Notes: generated from the letters alone by a model not told the origin. Numbered from the stretch's first letter, positions 24,028-33,073 are shown. The stretch: 44,345 nt of DNA from Lelliottia wanjuensis (GCF_030238365.1 NZ_JASSOT010000073.1:1-44345), one strand, 5' to 3'. Program-made: numbers and translations.

Positions 24028-26721
24028 TTATGCAGCCTTACGGAACCTGCGAGTCAGTCGCTTCTCAATCTCGACGATGAAGAACATCACGCCAGCCATC
24101 GCCAGGGTAATCCCCCAGTAGCGCAGCGGCAGGGCTTCGGTGCCGAACAGCATCTGCATAAACGGCAGGTAGATGATCGCCACCTGCAGCAGGAACAGCA
24201 CGCCCGTCACCAGCCAGATGCCTTTGTTCGCCAGCAGACCACGGTTCAGGGAGAAGCCGTTGCTGTTGCGGCAGTTAATCATGTAGACCCACTGGGCACA
24301 CACCAGCATCTGCAGCAGCACGGTGCGGATGAACTCGGCGCTGTGGCCGCGCGGCGCGAGCCAGGCTTCGAGCGCAAAGGCCGCAATCGCAATCATGGTG
24401 CCGACGAAGGCCACGCGCCAGACGGCGAAGGCATCCATCACGTGCTGGCCGGTCTGACGCGGCGGACGCTTCATGATGTTGCGCTCGGCGGCTTCAAAGG
24501 CCAGGCCGAAGGAGAGCGTGGCGGAGGTCGCCATGTTCATCCACAGAATCAGCACCGGCGTCAGCGGAATAATGTTCCCCGCCAGCAGCGCAATCACAAT
24601 CAGCAAACCCTGCGCCAGGTTGGTTGGCATGATGAACAGAATCGTTTTCTTCAGGTTGTCGTAGACGCGACGCCCCTCTTTCACCGAACTCGCGATAGTG
24701 GCGAAGTTGTCGTCCGTCAGAACCATATCGGCGGCTTCTTTGGTCACTTCCGTGCCTTTGATGCCCATCGCGATCCCGACATCCGCCTGACGCAGCGCGG
24801 GTGCGTCGTTCACGCCGTCGCCGGTCATGCCGACGATCTCGCCCTTCTCCTGCAAGGCTTTCACCAGGCGCAGCTTATGCTCCGGGCTGGTACGGGCAAA
24901 GATGTCGAACTCGACTGCCGCCTCTGCCAGCTCGGCGTCGTCCATCTTCTCCAGCTGATAGCCGGTGACGGCCTGGGCGCTGTTAGTGATGCCCAGCATC
25001 TGACCGATGCTCATTGCGGTCTGCGGGTGATCCCCGGTGATCATCTTCACGCGGATCCCGGCCTGCTGACAGGCGTGGATGGCGTCGATGGCCTCCGGAC
25101 GCGGTGGGTCCATCATCCCGGCGATACCGAGGAAGATCAGCCCGCTGCTCAGGTCGTCGTGGCTCAGACCCTGCTGATCCGCAGCCGCAGGTTTGAAGGC
25201 GGCAGCGACCATGCGCAGGCCCTGACGCGCATAGCGCTCCATCTCGGCTTCCCAGTACGCGCGGTCAAAGGCGGCGGTACCGTGGCGGGTCTCCTGCTGG
25301 TCGCACAGGGCGAAAATCACGTCCGGCGCACCGGTGACCAGGATCTGCTCCTCACTGCCAATCTGATAGTGGGTGCTCATGTACTTGTACTGCGAGTCGA
25401 ACGGGATCTTGTTAACCAGAGTGGTCATGACCGGCGCGAGATTCGCTTTGGCGGCCAGCACTTTCAGCGCCCCTTCCGTCGGCCCGCCGGTGATGCCCCA
25501 CAGGCCGCGCTCGTCCTGAATAATCTGGCTGTCGTTGCACAGGTCGATGGTGCGCAGGTAGTGCTCCAGCACCGTACCCTGCTGAATGTGCACCGGCTCG
25601 TCGCTGCCCTCCAGATAGATGTGGCCCACTGGCTCATAGCTGTTGCCTTCCACGCGGTAGCAGCTGTCGGCGGTGATGATCGCTTTGACCGTCATTTCGT
25701 TCATGGTCAGGGTGCCGGTTTTATCCGAGCAGACCACGGTCATCGCCCCCAGGGTTTCAACGGTGGGCAGCTTGCGGATAATCGCTTTTTTGCGCGCCAT
25801 CGCCTGAACGCCCAGCGACAGGATAATCGAGATAATCGCTGGCAGACCTTCCGGCACGGAGGCCACCGCCAGGCTAATCAGGGAGAGCAGCAGCTCGCCC
25901 ATCGGAATGTCGCGGAACACCAGGCTGAAGATAAACAGCGCCGCCATCATCGCCAGAATAATGGCGAAGATCGCTTTACCGAGCTTGTCCATCTGCACCA
26001 GCAGCGGCGTGCGGTGCTTTTCAATCCCGGCCATCATCTGGTTGATGTGGCCCAGCTCCGTATCCTGACCGGTGGCAATAACCACGCCCACGCCACTACC
26101 GGCGCTCACGGTGGTCCCTGAGAACACCAGGTTGGTGCGATCGCCCAGCGATAAGTCGCCGGATAACGGATTGGTGTGTTTATCCACGACGGTGGATTCA
26201 CCGGTCAGAATCGCCTCTTCGACGCGTAAATTATGTGCCTCAATCAGACGCATATCCGCCGGAATACGATCCCCGGCGCGCAGGACAATAATATCGCCCG
26301 GTACAATATCCGTCGTTGGAATCGTCTCATGGGCACCGTTACGAATGACGCGCGCATCGCTTGAGAGCATATTGCGAATACTCTGCAGTGATTTTTCCGC
26401 ATTACTTTCCTGAACGTGACCAATTAAGGCATTGATAACGGCCACGCCGAGAATGACCAGCGTATCGACCCAGTGGCCCATCACGGCGGTTAATACCGCG
26501 GCGGCGAGCAGAACATAAATCAGCACATCGTTAAAATGGGCGAGAAAACGTAACCAGGCCGGTTTGCCTTTTTTCTCAGGAAGGGCGTTGGGGCCATACT
26601 GCTGCAAACGGGCCTGCGCTTCGGCACGGTCCAGCCCGTTAGCCTGGCTCTTTTTTTGCGCCAGTACCTGCTCGACGGTCTGCTGGTATGGCCGGTTCTG
26701 GGAGTGAGTCATTTTGGTCAT
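24028..26721 (-). CDS. P-type cation ATPase, type IIA (SERCA/PMR1-like)
   Basis: An 897-residue P-type pump. Domain motifs: TGES (actuator) near 174, PEGLP in M4 near 289, phosphorylation site CSDKTGTLT near 330, and MTGDGVNDAPAL hinge motif near 632; about ten membrane helices. The type II layout with PEGLP and no heavy-metal N-terminal domain suggests export of Ca2+ or Mn2+ across the inner membrane. The frame stays open to a TTG at 26910, but the ATG at 26721 has AGGAAA about 9 bp upstream and gives the family length. It lies alone on its strand, divergent from a 36-codon membrane protein. Substrate is inferred from family only. Confidence 0.93.
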   Translation of the reverse strand: MTKMTHSQNRPYQQTVEQVLAQKKSQANGLDRAEAQARLQQYGPNALPEKKGKPAWLRFLAHFNDVLIYVLLAAAVLTAVMGHWVDTLVILGVAVINALIGHVQESNAEKSLQSIRNMLSSDARVIRNGAHETIPTTDIVPGDIIVLRAGDRIPADMRLIEAHNLRVEEAILTGESTVVDKHTNPLSGDLSLGDRTNLVFSGTTVSAGSGVGVVIATGQDTELGHINQMMAGIEKHRTPLLVQMDKLGKAIFAIILAMMAALFIFSLVFRDIPMGELLLSLISLAVASVPEGLPAIISIILSLGVQAMARKKAIIRKLPTVETLGAMTVVCSDKTGTLTMNEMTVKAIITADSCYRVEGNSYEPVGHIYLEGSDEPVHIQQGTVLEHYLRTIDLCNDSQIIQDERGLWGITGGPTEGALKVLAAKANLAPVMTTLVNKIPFDSQYKYMSTHYQIGSEEQILVTGAPDVIFALCDQQETRHGTAAFDRAYWEAEMERYARQGLRMVAAAFKPAAADQQGLSHDDLSSGLIFLGIAGMMDPPRPEAIDAIHACQQAGIRVKMITGDHPQTAMSIGQMLGITNSAQAVTGYQLEKMDDAELAEAAVEFDIFARTSPEHKLRLVKALQEKGEIVGMTGDGVNDAPALRQADVGIAMGIKGTEVTKEAADMVLTDDNFATIASSVKEGRRVYDNLKKTILFIMPTNLAQGLLIVIALLAGNIIPLTPVLILWMNMATSATLSFGLAFEAAERNIMKRPPRQTGQHVMDAFAVWRVAFVGTMIAIAAFALEAWLAPRGHSAEFIRTVLLQMLVCAQWVYMINCRNSNGFSLNRGLLANKGIWLVTGVLFLLQVAIIYLPFMQMLFGTEALPLRYWGITLAMAGVMFFIVEIEKRLTRRFRKAA

Positions 26722-26928
26722 GGAGGCATTTCCTTCAATTTCCGGTGGACGGAAGCCTGAATTCCTTTCTGGCTTTAATAAATTCGTTTTTGCTGGTGTT
26801 AATTCTTGCGGTGGAAATATTTCTACCGCAATATAATTAGCGCCGGGTGATTCAAAACAGATATTCAATATTTCGATGAGATGATTTTTACAAAATATTT
26901 CTAAACGCAATCTAAACGAGGAGAGAGC

Positions 26929-27039
26929 ATGTTTGGGATTTATCGCGGGCGCCGCCTGGCTTTGTACATAGTTGTTGCCATTGTTATTGCGACGTTAATT
27001 GGATATAGCACTTATACATTTGTAAAATTACTTGCCTGA
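26929..27039 (+). CDS. Small single-pass membrane protein (36 residues), unknown
   Basis: A short reading frame starts at the ATG at 26929, with a near-ideal AGGAGAG ribosome binding site 5 bp upstream, and stops at TGA 27037-27039. The product begins MFGIYRGRRLALYIV. It has a basic N-terminus (three Arg by residue 9), one hydrophobic helix at about 11-26 and a short polar tail ending FVKLLA, so it should sit N-in in the inner membrane. It is divergent from the P-type ATPase gene 207 bp away. Small proteins of this shape often modulate transporters or sensor kinases; a role here is inference. The strong SD and helix argue against chance. Confidence 0.65.
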   Translation: MFGIYRGRRLALYIVVAIVIATLIGYSTYTFVKLLA

Positions 27040-27106
27040 TGATGACAGTTATTTACATAACCAGAGAATAATTGAATTCATTCATTGCAGGTTTAATTAA
27101 ACACGG

Positions 27107-27123
27107 AATATTCCCGGAATATT
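27107..27123. other. Perfect 17-bp palindrome between the small ORF and ybdJ
   Basis: AATATTCC-C-GGAATATT is fully symmetrical and is followed by TATTGTTTTG. It could be a weak terminator for the 36-codon gene or a protein-binding site ahead of ybdJ. The 27040-27220 interval holds nothing else I can name. Confidence 0.4.
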
Positions 27124-27220
27124 TATTGTTTTGTTCTCCGGGAAGTCTATTTCGGGATGATATTGCTTTACGTTGCAGGATGCCGGACAATAACTTTTTT
27201 AACTGACAATTAACATTGAT

Positions 27221-27469
27221 ATGAAACACCCACTGGAATCGCTGTTGACGGCAGGAGGCATTTTGCTGATGGCGCTGCTCTCCTGCCTGCTGCTGCCCGC
27301 GCCGTCGTTTGGACTGGCGCTGGCGCAAAAACTGGTCGCGCTGTTTCACCTCATGGATCTGAACCAGCTCTACACTCTGGTGTTCTGCCTGTGGTTTATC
27401 CTGCTCGGCGCTATTGAATTTTTCGTCCTGCGTTTCATCTGGCGCCGCTGGTTCTCACTTGCTGCGTAA
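27221..27469 (+). CDS. ybdJ: Inner-membrane protein YbdJ (DUF1158)
   Basis: An 82-residue protein with about 75 per cent visible identity to E. coli YbdJ over its length (MKHPLE...AGILLMA, LSCLLLPAP, FHLMDL, QLYTL, RFIWRRWFSLA). It has two membrane helices (about 9-30 and 46-70). Function is unknown. In E. coli it lies directly between ybdF and ybdK; here it is separated from both by inserted blocks. It is convergent with the secreted esterase gene, and the ends overlap by 15 bp. There is no strong ribosome binding site upstream. Confidence 0.92.
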   Translation: MKHPLESLLTAGGILLMALLSCLLLPAPSFGLALAQKLVALFHLMDLNQLYTLVFCLWFILLGAIEFFVLRFIWRRWFSLAA

Positions 27470-29023
27470 GCCCGTGAAATCGCGCATCCCGTGAATGAGC
27501 GCTTCGCACCAGGCCGCGTAATCGTGGCCGCTCGACCACGGGTGGAAGCTCACGCGGTAACCTTTCTCGCGTAACACCTGCTCGAACGTTTCGGTGTTGC
27601 GATAGATCCCGCCCCCCGGCCCGGAGGTTTCGAACCGACCGGCCTGTAGCCAGAAGTGAATCGGATACGACGGCGAGTGCTGATACTGACGCGTGAGCCA
27701 GCCCGGCGCCTCCTCTTTCGGTGCCCACCAGTAGGATCCCGACAAACTCAGCACGTTGCCGAACAGGTGCGGATAGCGCAGCGCCACCCACGACGACGCA
27801 ATCCCGCCGTAGCTCGACCCCGCCAGCACCGTCTTTTTCCGCTGCAGCGCTATCCCCTGCCCGCGCAGCCACGGCAATAATTCCTGCCCCATAAAATCGG
27901 CGTAATCCGGGTTCGGCGGCAGCTCTTTGCCGCGACGGGGGTGATCGAGGCTGTCGATAAACACCACGTTGATCGGCGGAAGATGGTGACGGGCAATCAG
28001 TCCGTCGAGCACGTTGGCAAAATGGTACTCATCCTGATAAATCTGCCCGTCAAACAGGATCAGCGTCCAGCGCGCGGGCTGTGCGCCGCGCGGTTTGTAA
28101 ATCATCACTTCCCGGGAGTTACCGAGGATCTTGCTGGCAAAGGGCTGACGCGTGAGCGAACCGTGGGTCAGCGGCTGCGCAGCGGCCTGGGCCATGCAAT
28201 AGCGCGCCGGGCTGAGATCGAGCAGCGAATAGCGGTTCCAGCGATCGGCCTGTTGATTGCCGTAGGTTTGCGGATTGAGCGGATCGGCCTGGGCGCTCAC
28301 CAGAATGGCGCGGCGCTGATCGCGCGAGCTGCCTTCCACGCGCGGCACGTCCGGGGCCAGTTTGTACTGCATGAGCGTGTCCGCAGGCACCACGTAGCTG
28401 CGGAACCAGACGTCGGTTTTGCCGAGGCGAAACAGCGGATCGTGATCGCCCGCGGGCGAGCCGAGAAGAAAGACGTTATCCCGCGCGCCGCGCCACAAAA
28501 AAGTGACGCGCTTGTGGCCAGCATCGACCGGCTCCACCATCGGCGTTCCCTGCCGAATTTGCGTCTGCCAGAACGCATCAGTACTCCCACCGGCAGCAAT
28601 CGTCTGAGCCAGTTTTTGCAGCGTCGGGCTTTCGGGCTCGAGCATCTGCGTGCGTGCGAGCGGCGAGGTCTCTTTCATCCGCCACGTAAAGCGCCACGGT
28701 TTGCCCTCTTCCCCGTGCAACACCAGCGAGGTGCTTTGCTGCACCGGGAGCGCAAACAGCAGTGAGTGCTCGCCATCGCTGGGGCCCTTATCAATCAGCG
28801 TGCGAATCCGGCGGTTTTGTCCGTCCAGCAGCTTCGCATCCGTTACGCCGCTGAGCGTCGCAGAGACGTAGTTTTCATCGAGCGCAGGCAGGACAAAACA
28901 GACCTCGCCGCTGGCATCAAATTTCCCGTTCTGTTCACCCTGAATGGAAGGATGCTCGCACGTTGCCGCCAGCGCTGGCAGCGTACTTATCCCTAACAGC
29001 AACCCACTCCACGCCCTTTTCAT
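27455..29023 (-). CDS. Secreted Fes-like siderophore esterase
   Basis: A 522-residue esterase of the Fes/IroD-like family that carries a Sec signal peptide (MKRAWSGLLLGISTLPALAA from the start at 29023), so it should act in the periplasm. An N-terminal Fes-N-type domain (VTFLWRGARDNVFLLGSPAG) is followed by an alpha/beta hydrolase domain with nucleophile motif GSSYGG near 400, LSLSGSYWWAP, and catalytic-histidine region SSGHDYAAWCEAL. These match cytosolic Fes point for point. It is divergent from a TonB receptor across a Fur-like box. The likely role is to hydrolyse a ferric catecholate trilactone before uptake of the products, as PfeE does in Pseudomonas. The start at 29056 would place 11 residues before the signal peptide and is less likely. 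Confidence 0.9.
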   Translation of the reverse strand: MKRAWSGLLLGISTLPALAATCEHPSIQGEQNGKFDASGEVCFVLPALDENYVSATLSGVTDAKLLDGQNRRIRTLIDKGPSDGEHSLLFALPVQQSTSLVLHGEEGKPWRFTWRMKETSPLARTQMLEPESPTLQKLAQTIAAGGSTDAFWQTQIRQGTPMVEPVDAGHKRVTFLWRGARDNVFLLGSPAGDHDPLFRLGKTDVWFRSYVVPADTLMQYKLAPDVPRVEGSSRDQRRAILVSAQADPLNPQTYGNQQADRWNRYSLLDLSPARYCMAQAAAQPLTHGSLTRQPFASKILGNSREVMIYKPRGAQPARWTLILFDGQIYQDEYHFANVLDGLIARHHLPPINVVFIDSLDHPRRGKELPPNPDYADFMGQELLPWLRGQGIALQRKKTVLAGSSYGGIASSWVALRYPHLFGNVLSLSGSYWWAPKEEAPGWLTRQYQHSPSYPIHFWLQAGRFETSGPGGGIYRNTETFEQVLREKGYRVSFHPWSSGHDYAAWCEALIHGMRDFTGLRSK

Positions 29024-29063
29024 GCCGACTCGTTCCCTTGCGAAATTTGTTAACAACGCTAAT

Positions 29064-29082
29064 GCAAATGGTAATAATTTGC
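29064..29082. promoter_or_regulatory. Fur-box-like site between the esterase and TonB receptor
   Basis: GCAAATGGTAATAATTTGC matches 13 of 19 positions of the Fur consensus and is itself imperfectly palindromic. It lies in the 123-bp gap between two divergent iron-uptake genes, where one Fur dimer pair could repress both. Confidence 0.65.
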
Positions 29083-29146
29083 AATATCATCTACGCCGTT
29101 ATTAGGGTGTTTTTATGGCGATAGCAATTAAGGGATTTTAATAAAA

Positions 29147-31291
29147 ATGTTTAAAAAGAATAAGATAATGCAACTCTGGCTGCTGAGCCTTGCTACCGTC
29201 AGCGTGGCGGCTCAGGCAGAAACAAAAGAAGAAACCGTGGTGGTGACGGCGAGTGCCAGTCAGGAACCGACCGCACCGGTGAAGGGGATCGTGGCGACGA
29301 AAACCCTTTCCGCGACCAAAACCAGCGCCGAGCTCGTGAAAACGCCGCAGTCGGTTTCGGTGATCACCCGCGATCAGATGGAGCAGCTCGATGTCACGTC
29401 CGTGTCACAGGCGCTACGCTACTCCGCCGGGGTGTTTACGGAATACCGCGGGTCGTCGAACCGTAACGATGAAGTGTTCGTCCGCGGCTTTAGCTACGTG
29501 CCGAAATTCCTCGACGGGCTGAGCTTCGGCGCGACCGCCTCCTCGCAAACCGGCACGGTCGATCCCTGGCTGCTGGAGCGCGTCGAACTGGTGCGCGGCC
29601 CGGCCTCGGTGCTGTTTGGTCAGGTGAATCCTGGCGGATTGATCAGCATGACCAGCAAGCGCCCGACCAGCGAGCCGATTCACAACGTGCAGTTCCGCAC
29701 CGGGAATCACGATTTGGCCGAAGGGGCATTTGATTTCGGCGGGCCGCTGAGCGACGACGGCCGCGTGCTGTACCGCGTGAACGGGATTGCACGCACCCAG
29801 CACAACCAGGTGGAAGATTACAAAGAGACGCGGATGGCGATTGCCCCGGCGATCACCTGGTATCCGAACGATCAGACGCGCTTCACCCTGCTGACCAGCT
29901 ACCAGAAAGATCCTGACGCGGGCTATCGCAACTTCCTGCCCGCCTACGGCACCGTGACCAGCGCCAACGGGCGTTACATCCCGCGCGACTTTAACGTCAG
30001 CGACCCGAATTACAACCAGTCCTGGCGCGAACAGACCATGATCGGCTACGAGCTGGAGCATCAGCTTGCCGATAACCTCACCTTCCGCCAGAACGCCCGT
30101 TACGCCTCTATTAAACAGAAATATCGTTATCTGGTGTACGCCAACAGCGCCGCTGACAGCACGGTGCTGACCCGTCGCGCCCAGCACGAAGAGCGCACCA
30201 CCAACGAGTTTGGCATTGATAACCAGCTGGAATCCCTGTTTGCGACCGGCGAGGTGAACCACACGCTGCTCGGCGGACTGGATTACAAGACCAGCAAAGA
30301 CAAACAGCTGCTGGAGCGCGGGATGGGGACGCAGTATGACCTCGACTGGACGAAGCCGGTGTATGGCATCAACGTCGATGAGAGTACCTTCAGTAAAGCG
30401 ACGGACGAGCAGCAAAACCTTGACCAGATGGGCGTCTATTTACAGGATCAGCTGAGCTGGAATAACTGGGAGTGGCTGGTGTCCGGGCGTTACGACTGGG
30501 CCGAAGTGCGTACCACTGATTTCACCGGCGGCGCGCCAACGCAGCAGAACGATAATAAGTTCACCTGGCGTACCGGCCTGCTGTACGCGTTCGATTTTGG
30601 TCTGTCGCCGTACGTCAGCTACAGCACCTCTTTCGAGCCGAGCCTGCAAACCAACCGCGCGCCGGGCGTGGCACCGTTTAAACCGACCACCGGGAAACAG
30701 ACCGAAATCGGCCTGAAGTATCAGCCGGTGGATTCGACGCTGATGACCCTGGCGCTGTACGATCTGACCCAGAGCAACGTGGCGACCTACAACAGCGCCC
30801 AGGGCTGGTTCGAAAACGCGGGCGAAGTGCGCTCCAAAGGGGTGGAGGCGGAGATTCATTCGACGCTGATGGAGAGCATCAACCTGATTGGTTCTTATAC
30901 CTACACCGACGCGGAAACCCAGAGCACCACGGTGGCGGGCACCGAAGGTAAGACCCCGGCGCGCATTCCGGCGCACATGGCGTCGGCCTTCGCCAGCTAT
31001 ACGGTACCGGGCGGCGCGCTGAAAAGCCTGACCGCTGGCGTGGGGATGCGCTACATCGGCACCAGCTATGGCGATGCGAAAAATACCTTTAAGGTGGCGT
31101 CGGTGGATCTGTATGACGCGATGATGAGCTATGAGCTGGGCGAACTGAGCAGCAGCCTGAAAGGGGCGAGCGTGCAGTTCAACGTCAATAACGTGGCAGA
31201 TACCAAGTATGTGGCGTCCTGCGCCAGCGATACGGCGTGCTTCTACGGGATTGGTCGTACGGTGACGGCGACGGTGAATTATCGCTGGTAG
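29147..31291 (+). CDS. TonB-dependent siderophore receptor
   Basis: A 714-residue outer-membrane receptor of the FhuA/FoxA-type siderophore family. The signal peptide ends near AAQA (residue 26). The TonB box is EETVVVTA (about 29-36). The plug has KTPQSVSVITRDQMEQLDVT and RVELVRGPASVLFGQVNPGG, the family hallmark. Barrel strands follow to a C-terminal NYRW; an aromatic end is needed for assembly. A cysteine pair (VASCASDTACFYGIG) near the C-terminus is also usual. The ligand is unknown; the divergent Fes-like esterase suggests a catecholate, although the receptor fold is nearer to hydroxamate receptors. AAGGGA precedes the start. Confidence 0.94.
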   Translation: MFKKNKIMQLWLLSLATVSVAAQAETKEETVVVTASASQEPTAPVKGIVATKTLSATKTSAELVKTPQSVSVITRDQMEQLDVTSVSQALRYSAGVFTEYRGSSNRNDEVFVRGFSYVPKFLDGLSFGATASSQTGTVDPWLLERVELVRGPASVLFGQVNPGGLISMTSKRPTSEPIHNVQFRTGNHDLAEGAFDFGGPLSDDGRVLYRVNGIARTQHNQVEDYKETRMAIAPAITWYPNDQTRFTLLTSYQKDPDAGYRNFLPAYGTVTSANGRYIPRDFNVSDPNYNQSWREQTMIGYELEHQLADNLTFRQNARYASIKQKYRYLVYANSAADSTVLTRRAQHEERTTNEFGIDNQLESLFATGEVNHTLLGGLDYKTSKDKQLLERGMGTQYDLDWTKPVYGINVDESTFSKATDEQQNLDQMGVYLQDQLSWNNWEWLVSGRYDWAEVRTTDFTGGAPTQQNDNKFTWRTGLLYAFDFGLSPYVSYSTSFEPSLQTNRAPGVAPFKPTTGKQTEIGLKYQPVDSTLMTLALYDLTQSNVATYNSAQGWFENAGEVRSKGVEAEIHSTLMESINLIGSYTYTDAETQSTTVAGTEGKTPARIPAHMASAFASYTVPGGALKSLTAGVGMRYIGTSYGDAKNTFKVASVDLYDAMMSYELGELSSSLKGASVQFNVNNVADTKYVASCASDTACFYGIGRTVTATVNYRW

Positions 31292-31298
31292 TGAGTGA

Positions 31299-31377
31299 TT
31301 GCCGGGTGGCGGCTTCGCCTTACCCGGCCTACGATGCAGGCAGTTGTAGGCCCGGTAAGCGCAGCGCCACCGGGCAT
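31299..31377. repeat. REP pair between convergent genes
   Basis: Two inverted REP units (about 31299-31332 and 31344-31377) lie between the TonB receptor stop and the ramA stop. The second unit differs slightly from the others (GTAGGCCCGGTAAGCGCAGC). The pair may serve as a bidirectional 3' structure. Confidence 0.93.
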
Positions 31378-31401
31378 GAGGCCGCACCCCGGCCGCAAAA
31401 A

Positions 31402-31743
31402 TCAATGCGTCCGACTATGATTCTCTTTGCGGTACGCACCCGGCGGCTGATTGAACGTGCGGGTAAAAATCCGCGTAAAGGTCTGCTGGGAATCAAACCC
31501 GTAGCGCAGACAAATGTCATACACCCGCTCGTCCGACTCACGCAGATCCTTCGCCGCCAGCAGCAGTTTGCGCTCGCGAATATACCGTCCCAGACTTTCT
31601 CCTTTGTACTGCATAAACAACCGCTGCAGATGCCATTTGGAATACCCCGCGTGGCGAGCGATCTCCTCGATGCGCAGCGGCTGATGAAGATTGTCGTCGA
31701 TCCACTCGACGATGGTGTCGATGACCTGAGCGGAAATAGTCAT
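31402..31743 (-). CDS. ramA: AraC/XylS-family activator RamA
   Basis: A 113-residue single-domain activator of the MarA/SoxS/Rob group. It binds marboxes and raises acrAB-tolC expression while lowering porins, giving multidrug tolerance. The start at 31743 gives MTISAQVIDTIVEWIDDNLH, which matches Klebsiella and Enterobacter RamA. The two helix-turn-helix parts are EEIARHAGYSKWHLQRLF (about 27-44) and VYDICLRYGFDSQQTFTRIF (about 75-94). It follows romA by 35 bp on the same strand and is presumably made from the RamR-repressed romA promoter, possibly also from one of its own. Confidence 0.98.
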   Translation of the reverse strand: MTISAQVIDTIVEWIDDNLHQPLRIEEIARHAGYSKWHLQRLFMQYKGESLGRYIRERKLLLAAKDLRESDERVYDICLRYGFDSQQTFTRIFTRTFNQPPGAYRKENHSRTH

Positions 31744-31778
31744 GCTGCTCTCCCCCTCTGATACCTGTCGGTTAAACA

Positions 31779-32882
31779 TTATTTCCACCACTCACGAAAT
31801 TGCTGCGTCGCATCATTCACCCGGACCGGCTCGCCCAGCTCCGGCGTCAGCAGACGGTAATTTTTATCGGCACTCGCGCGCGTCAGCTGTATCACCGGGT
31901 CGTTCCAGCTGTGTTTCGCCAGCACAAAACGTCCGTAATGACCCGGCACCACCGCTTTCGCATTGATATCCGCGGCGGCCTGAGCGGTCTCTTCCGGCAA
32001 CATATGAATGTATTTCCAGTCCTGGTCGTACTGACCGTTCTCCATGATCGCCAGATCCACCTCGCCGAACTGCTCGCCAATCGCTTTGAAGTGCGGACCA
32101 TAGCCGGAATCACCGCTGTAGTAGACCTTCTGCTCCGGCGTGACGAACATAAAACTGCCCCACAGGGTCTGATTACGTTTCAGGCCCCGGCCCGAGAAAT
32201 GACGCGCGGGTAACACATGCACGGTCAGGCCATCGCTGATGCGTACCGACTGATTCCAGTCGCGTTCGTCGATGATCTCCGGGTTCATGCCCCAGTAGCG
32301 CAGGTGCGATCCGACACCGAGCGGCGTCACCACGCGTTTCACTTTCGGCATCAGCGCTTTGATGGTGGCGTAATCGAGGTGATCGTAGTGATCGTGCGAA
32401 ATGATCAGCAGGTCGATCTCCGGCATCGTTTCCGCGCGCCACGGGTATTCCCCGGCAAAGGCTTTGTTGAGGAATGAAAACGGTGCGGCGAAGTTGCTAA
32501 AGACCGGATCGATCAGAATGCGTTTTCCCGCCAGCTGCAAATACCAGGACGAGTGCCCGAGCCAGACCAGCGTGTCCTGCTCCAGCGGAATCGCCGCCAG
32601 ATCGGTTTTCACCAGCGGCAGGGGCTGAGCGGGACGGGCGTTTTCCGTTTTACTGACCAGAAACTCCCACATCGCCACCAGCATATTTTTGTCGCCGTTA
32701 TAGCCCGGCGTCGGCAGCGTATTGTGGAACTGACCGTCGCGATAATGAGGAGAGGCCTCCACTTCACTGAGCTGCGCGCCCTGCGGCGGCTGGCCAAAAC
32801 CGGCGTTTAAAACAAAGGGCAAACTGGCAGCTGTTGCGATAATCATGACAAACACCACGCTAAGAAAAAGAGGCTTCTTCAT
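31779..32882 (-). CDS. romA: RomA, metallo-beta-lactamase-fold protein
   Basis: A 367-residue protein with an N-terminal membrane or signal helix (MKKPLFLSVVFVMIIATAAS) and a metallo-beta-lactamase-fold domain of the UlaG/NAPE-PLD-like type. The metal motif is SHDHYDHLD near 160, with GHSSWYLQ and YYSGDSGYGPHF as further family marks. RomA is encoded with ramA in Klebsiella and Enterobacter; it is reported to alter the outer membrane and lipid A, but its enzymatic reaction is not settled. The frame is open to 33038, through the promoter and operator; the start at 32882 (AGGAT upstream) gives the proper N-terminus. Confidence 0.94.
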   Translation of the reverse strand: MKKPLFLSVVFVMIIATAASLPFVLNAGFGQPPQGAQLSEVEASPHYRDGQFHNTLPTPGYNGDKNMLVAMWEFLVSKTENARPAQPLPLVKTDLAAIPLEQDTLVWLGHSSWYLQLAGKRILIDPVFSNFAAPFSFLNKAFAGEYPWRAETMPEIDLLIISHDHYDHLDYATIKALMPKVKRVVTPLGVGSHLRYWGMNPEIIDERDWNQSVRISDGLTVHVLPARHFSGRGLKRNQTLWGSFMFVTPEQKVYYSGDSGYGPHFKAIGEQFGEVDLAIMENGQYDQDWKYIHMLPEETAQAAADINAKAVVPGHYGRFVLAKHSWNDPVIQLTRASADKNYRLLTPELGEPVRVNDATQQFREWWK

Positions 32883-32937
32883 ATCCTGACCCGAATACGC
32901 GCCCCCTTCCGATGGTTTGCGCGGGTTGAACTTGATT

Positions 32938-32983
32938 ATGAGTGAGTAAGCACTCATTATAGATATGATGATAAAGTCGTCAA
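32938..32983 (-). promoter_or_regulatory. romA-ramA promoter with RamR operator
   Basis: On the minus strand TTGACG (32978-32983), 16 bp, then TATAAT (32956-32961) form a strong sigma-70 promoter. The operator ATGAGTG-N6-CACTCAT (32938-32957) is the known RamR site and overlaps the last two bases of the -10 and the start point, so RamR binding would block polymerase directly. Confidence 0.92.
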
Positions 32984-33073
32984 GACGTTTTCGATCTTTG
33001 ACATTCCGCGTTGCAGCGTGGCAAAGAGCATGTTTCAATCAGGGTTTTACACATTGACAGGAGGGGAATTTTA

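Noticed and set aside
24343..26121. 592-codon open frame antisense to the P-type ATPase
   Set aside because: Same shadow effect; its translation is rich in His, Gln and Arg with no recognisable motif.
26722..26910. 63-residue N-terminal extension of the P-type ATPase
   Set aside because: It would start at TTG without a ribosome binding site, lies in AT-rich leader DNA, and the ATG at 26721 gives the family length with a good binding site.
32883..33038. 52-residue N-terminal extension of RomA
   Set aside because: It would run through the promoter and RamR operator; the start at 32882 begins a proper membrane or signal helix.
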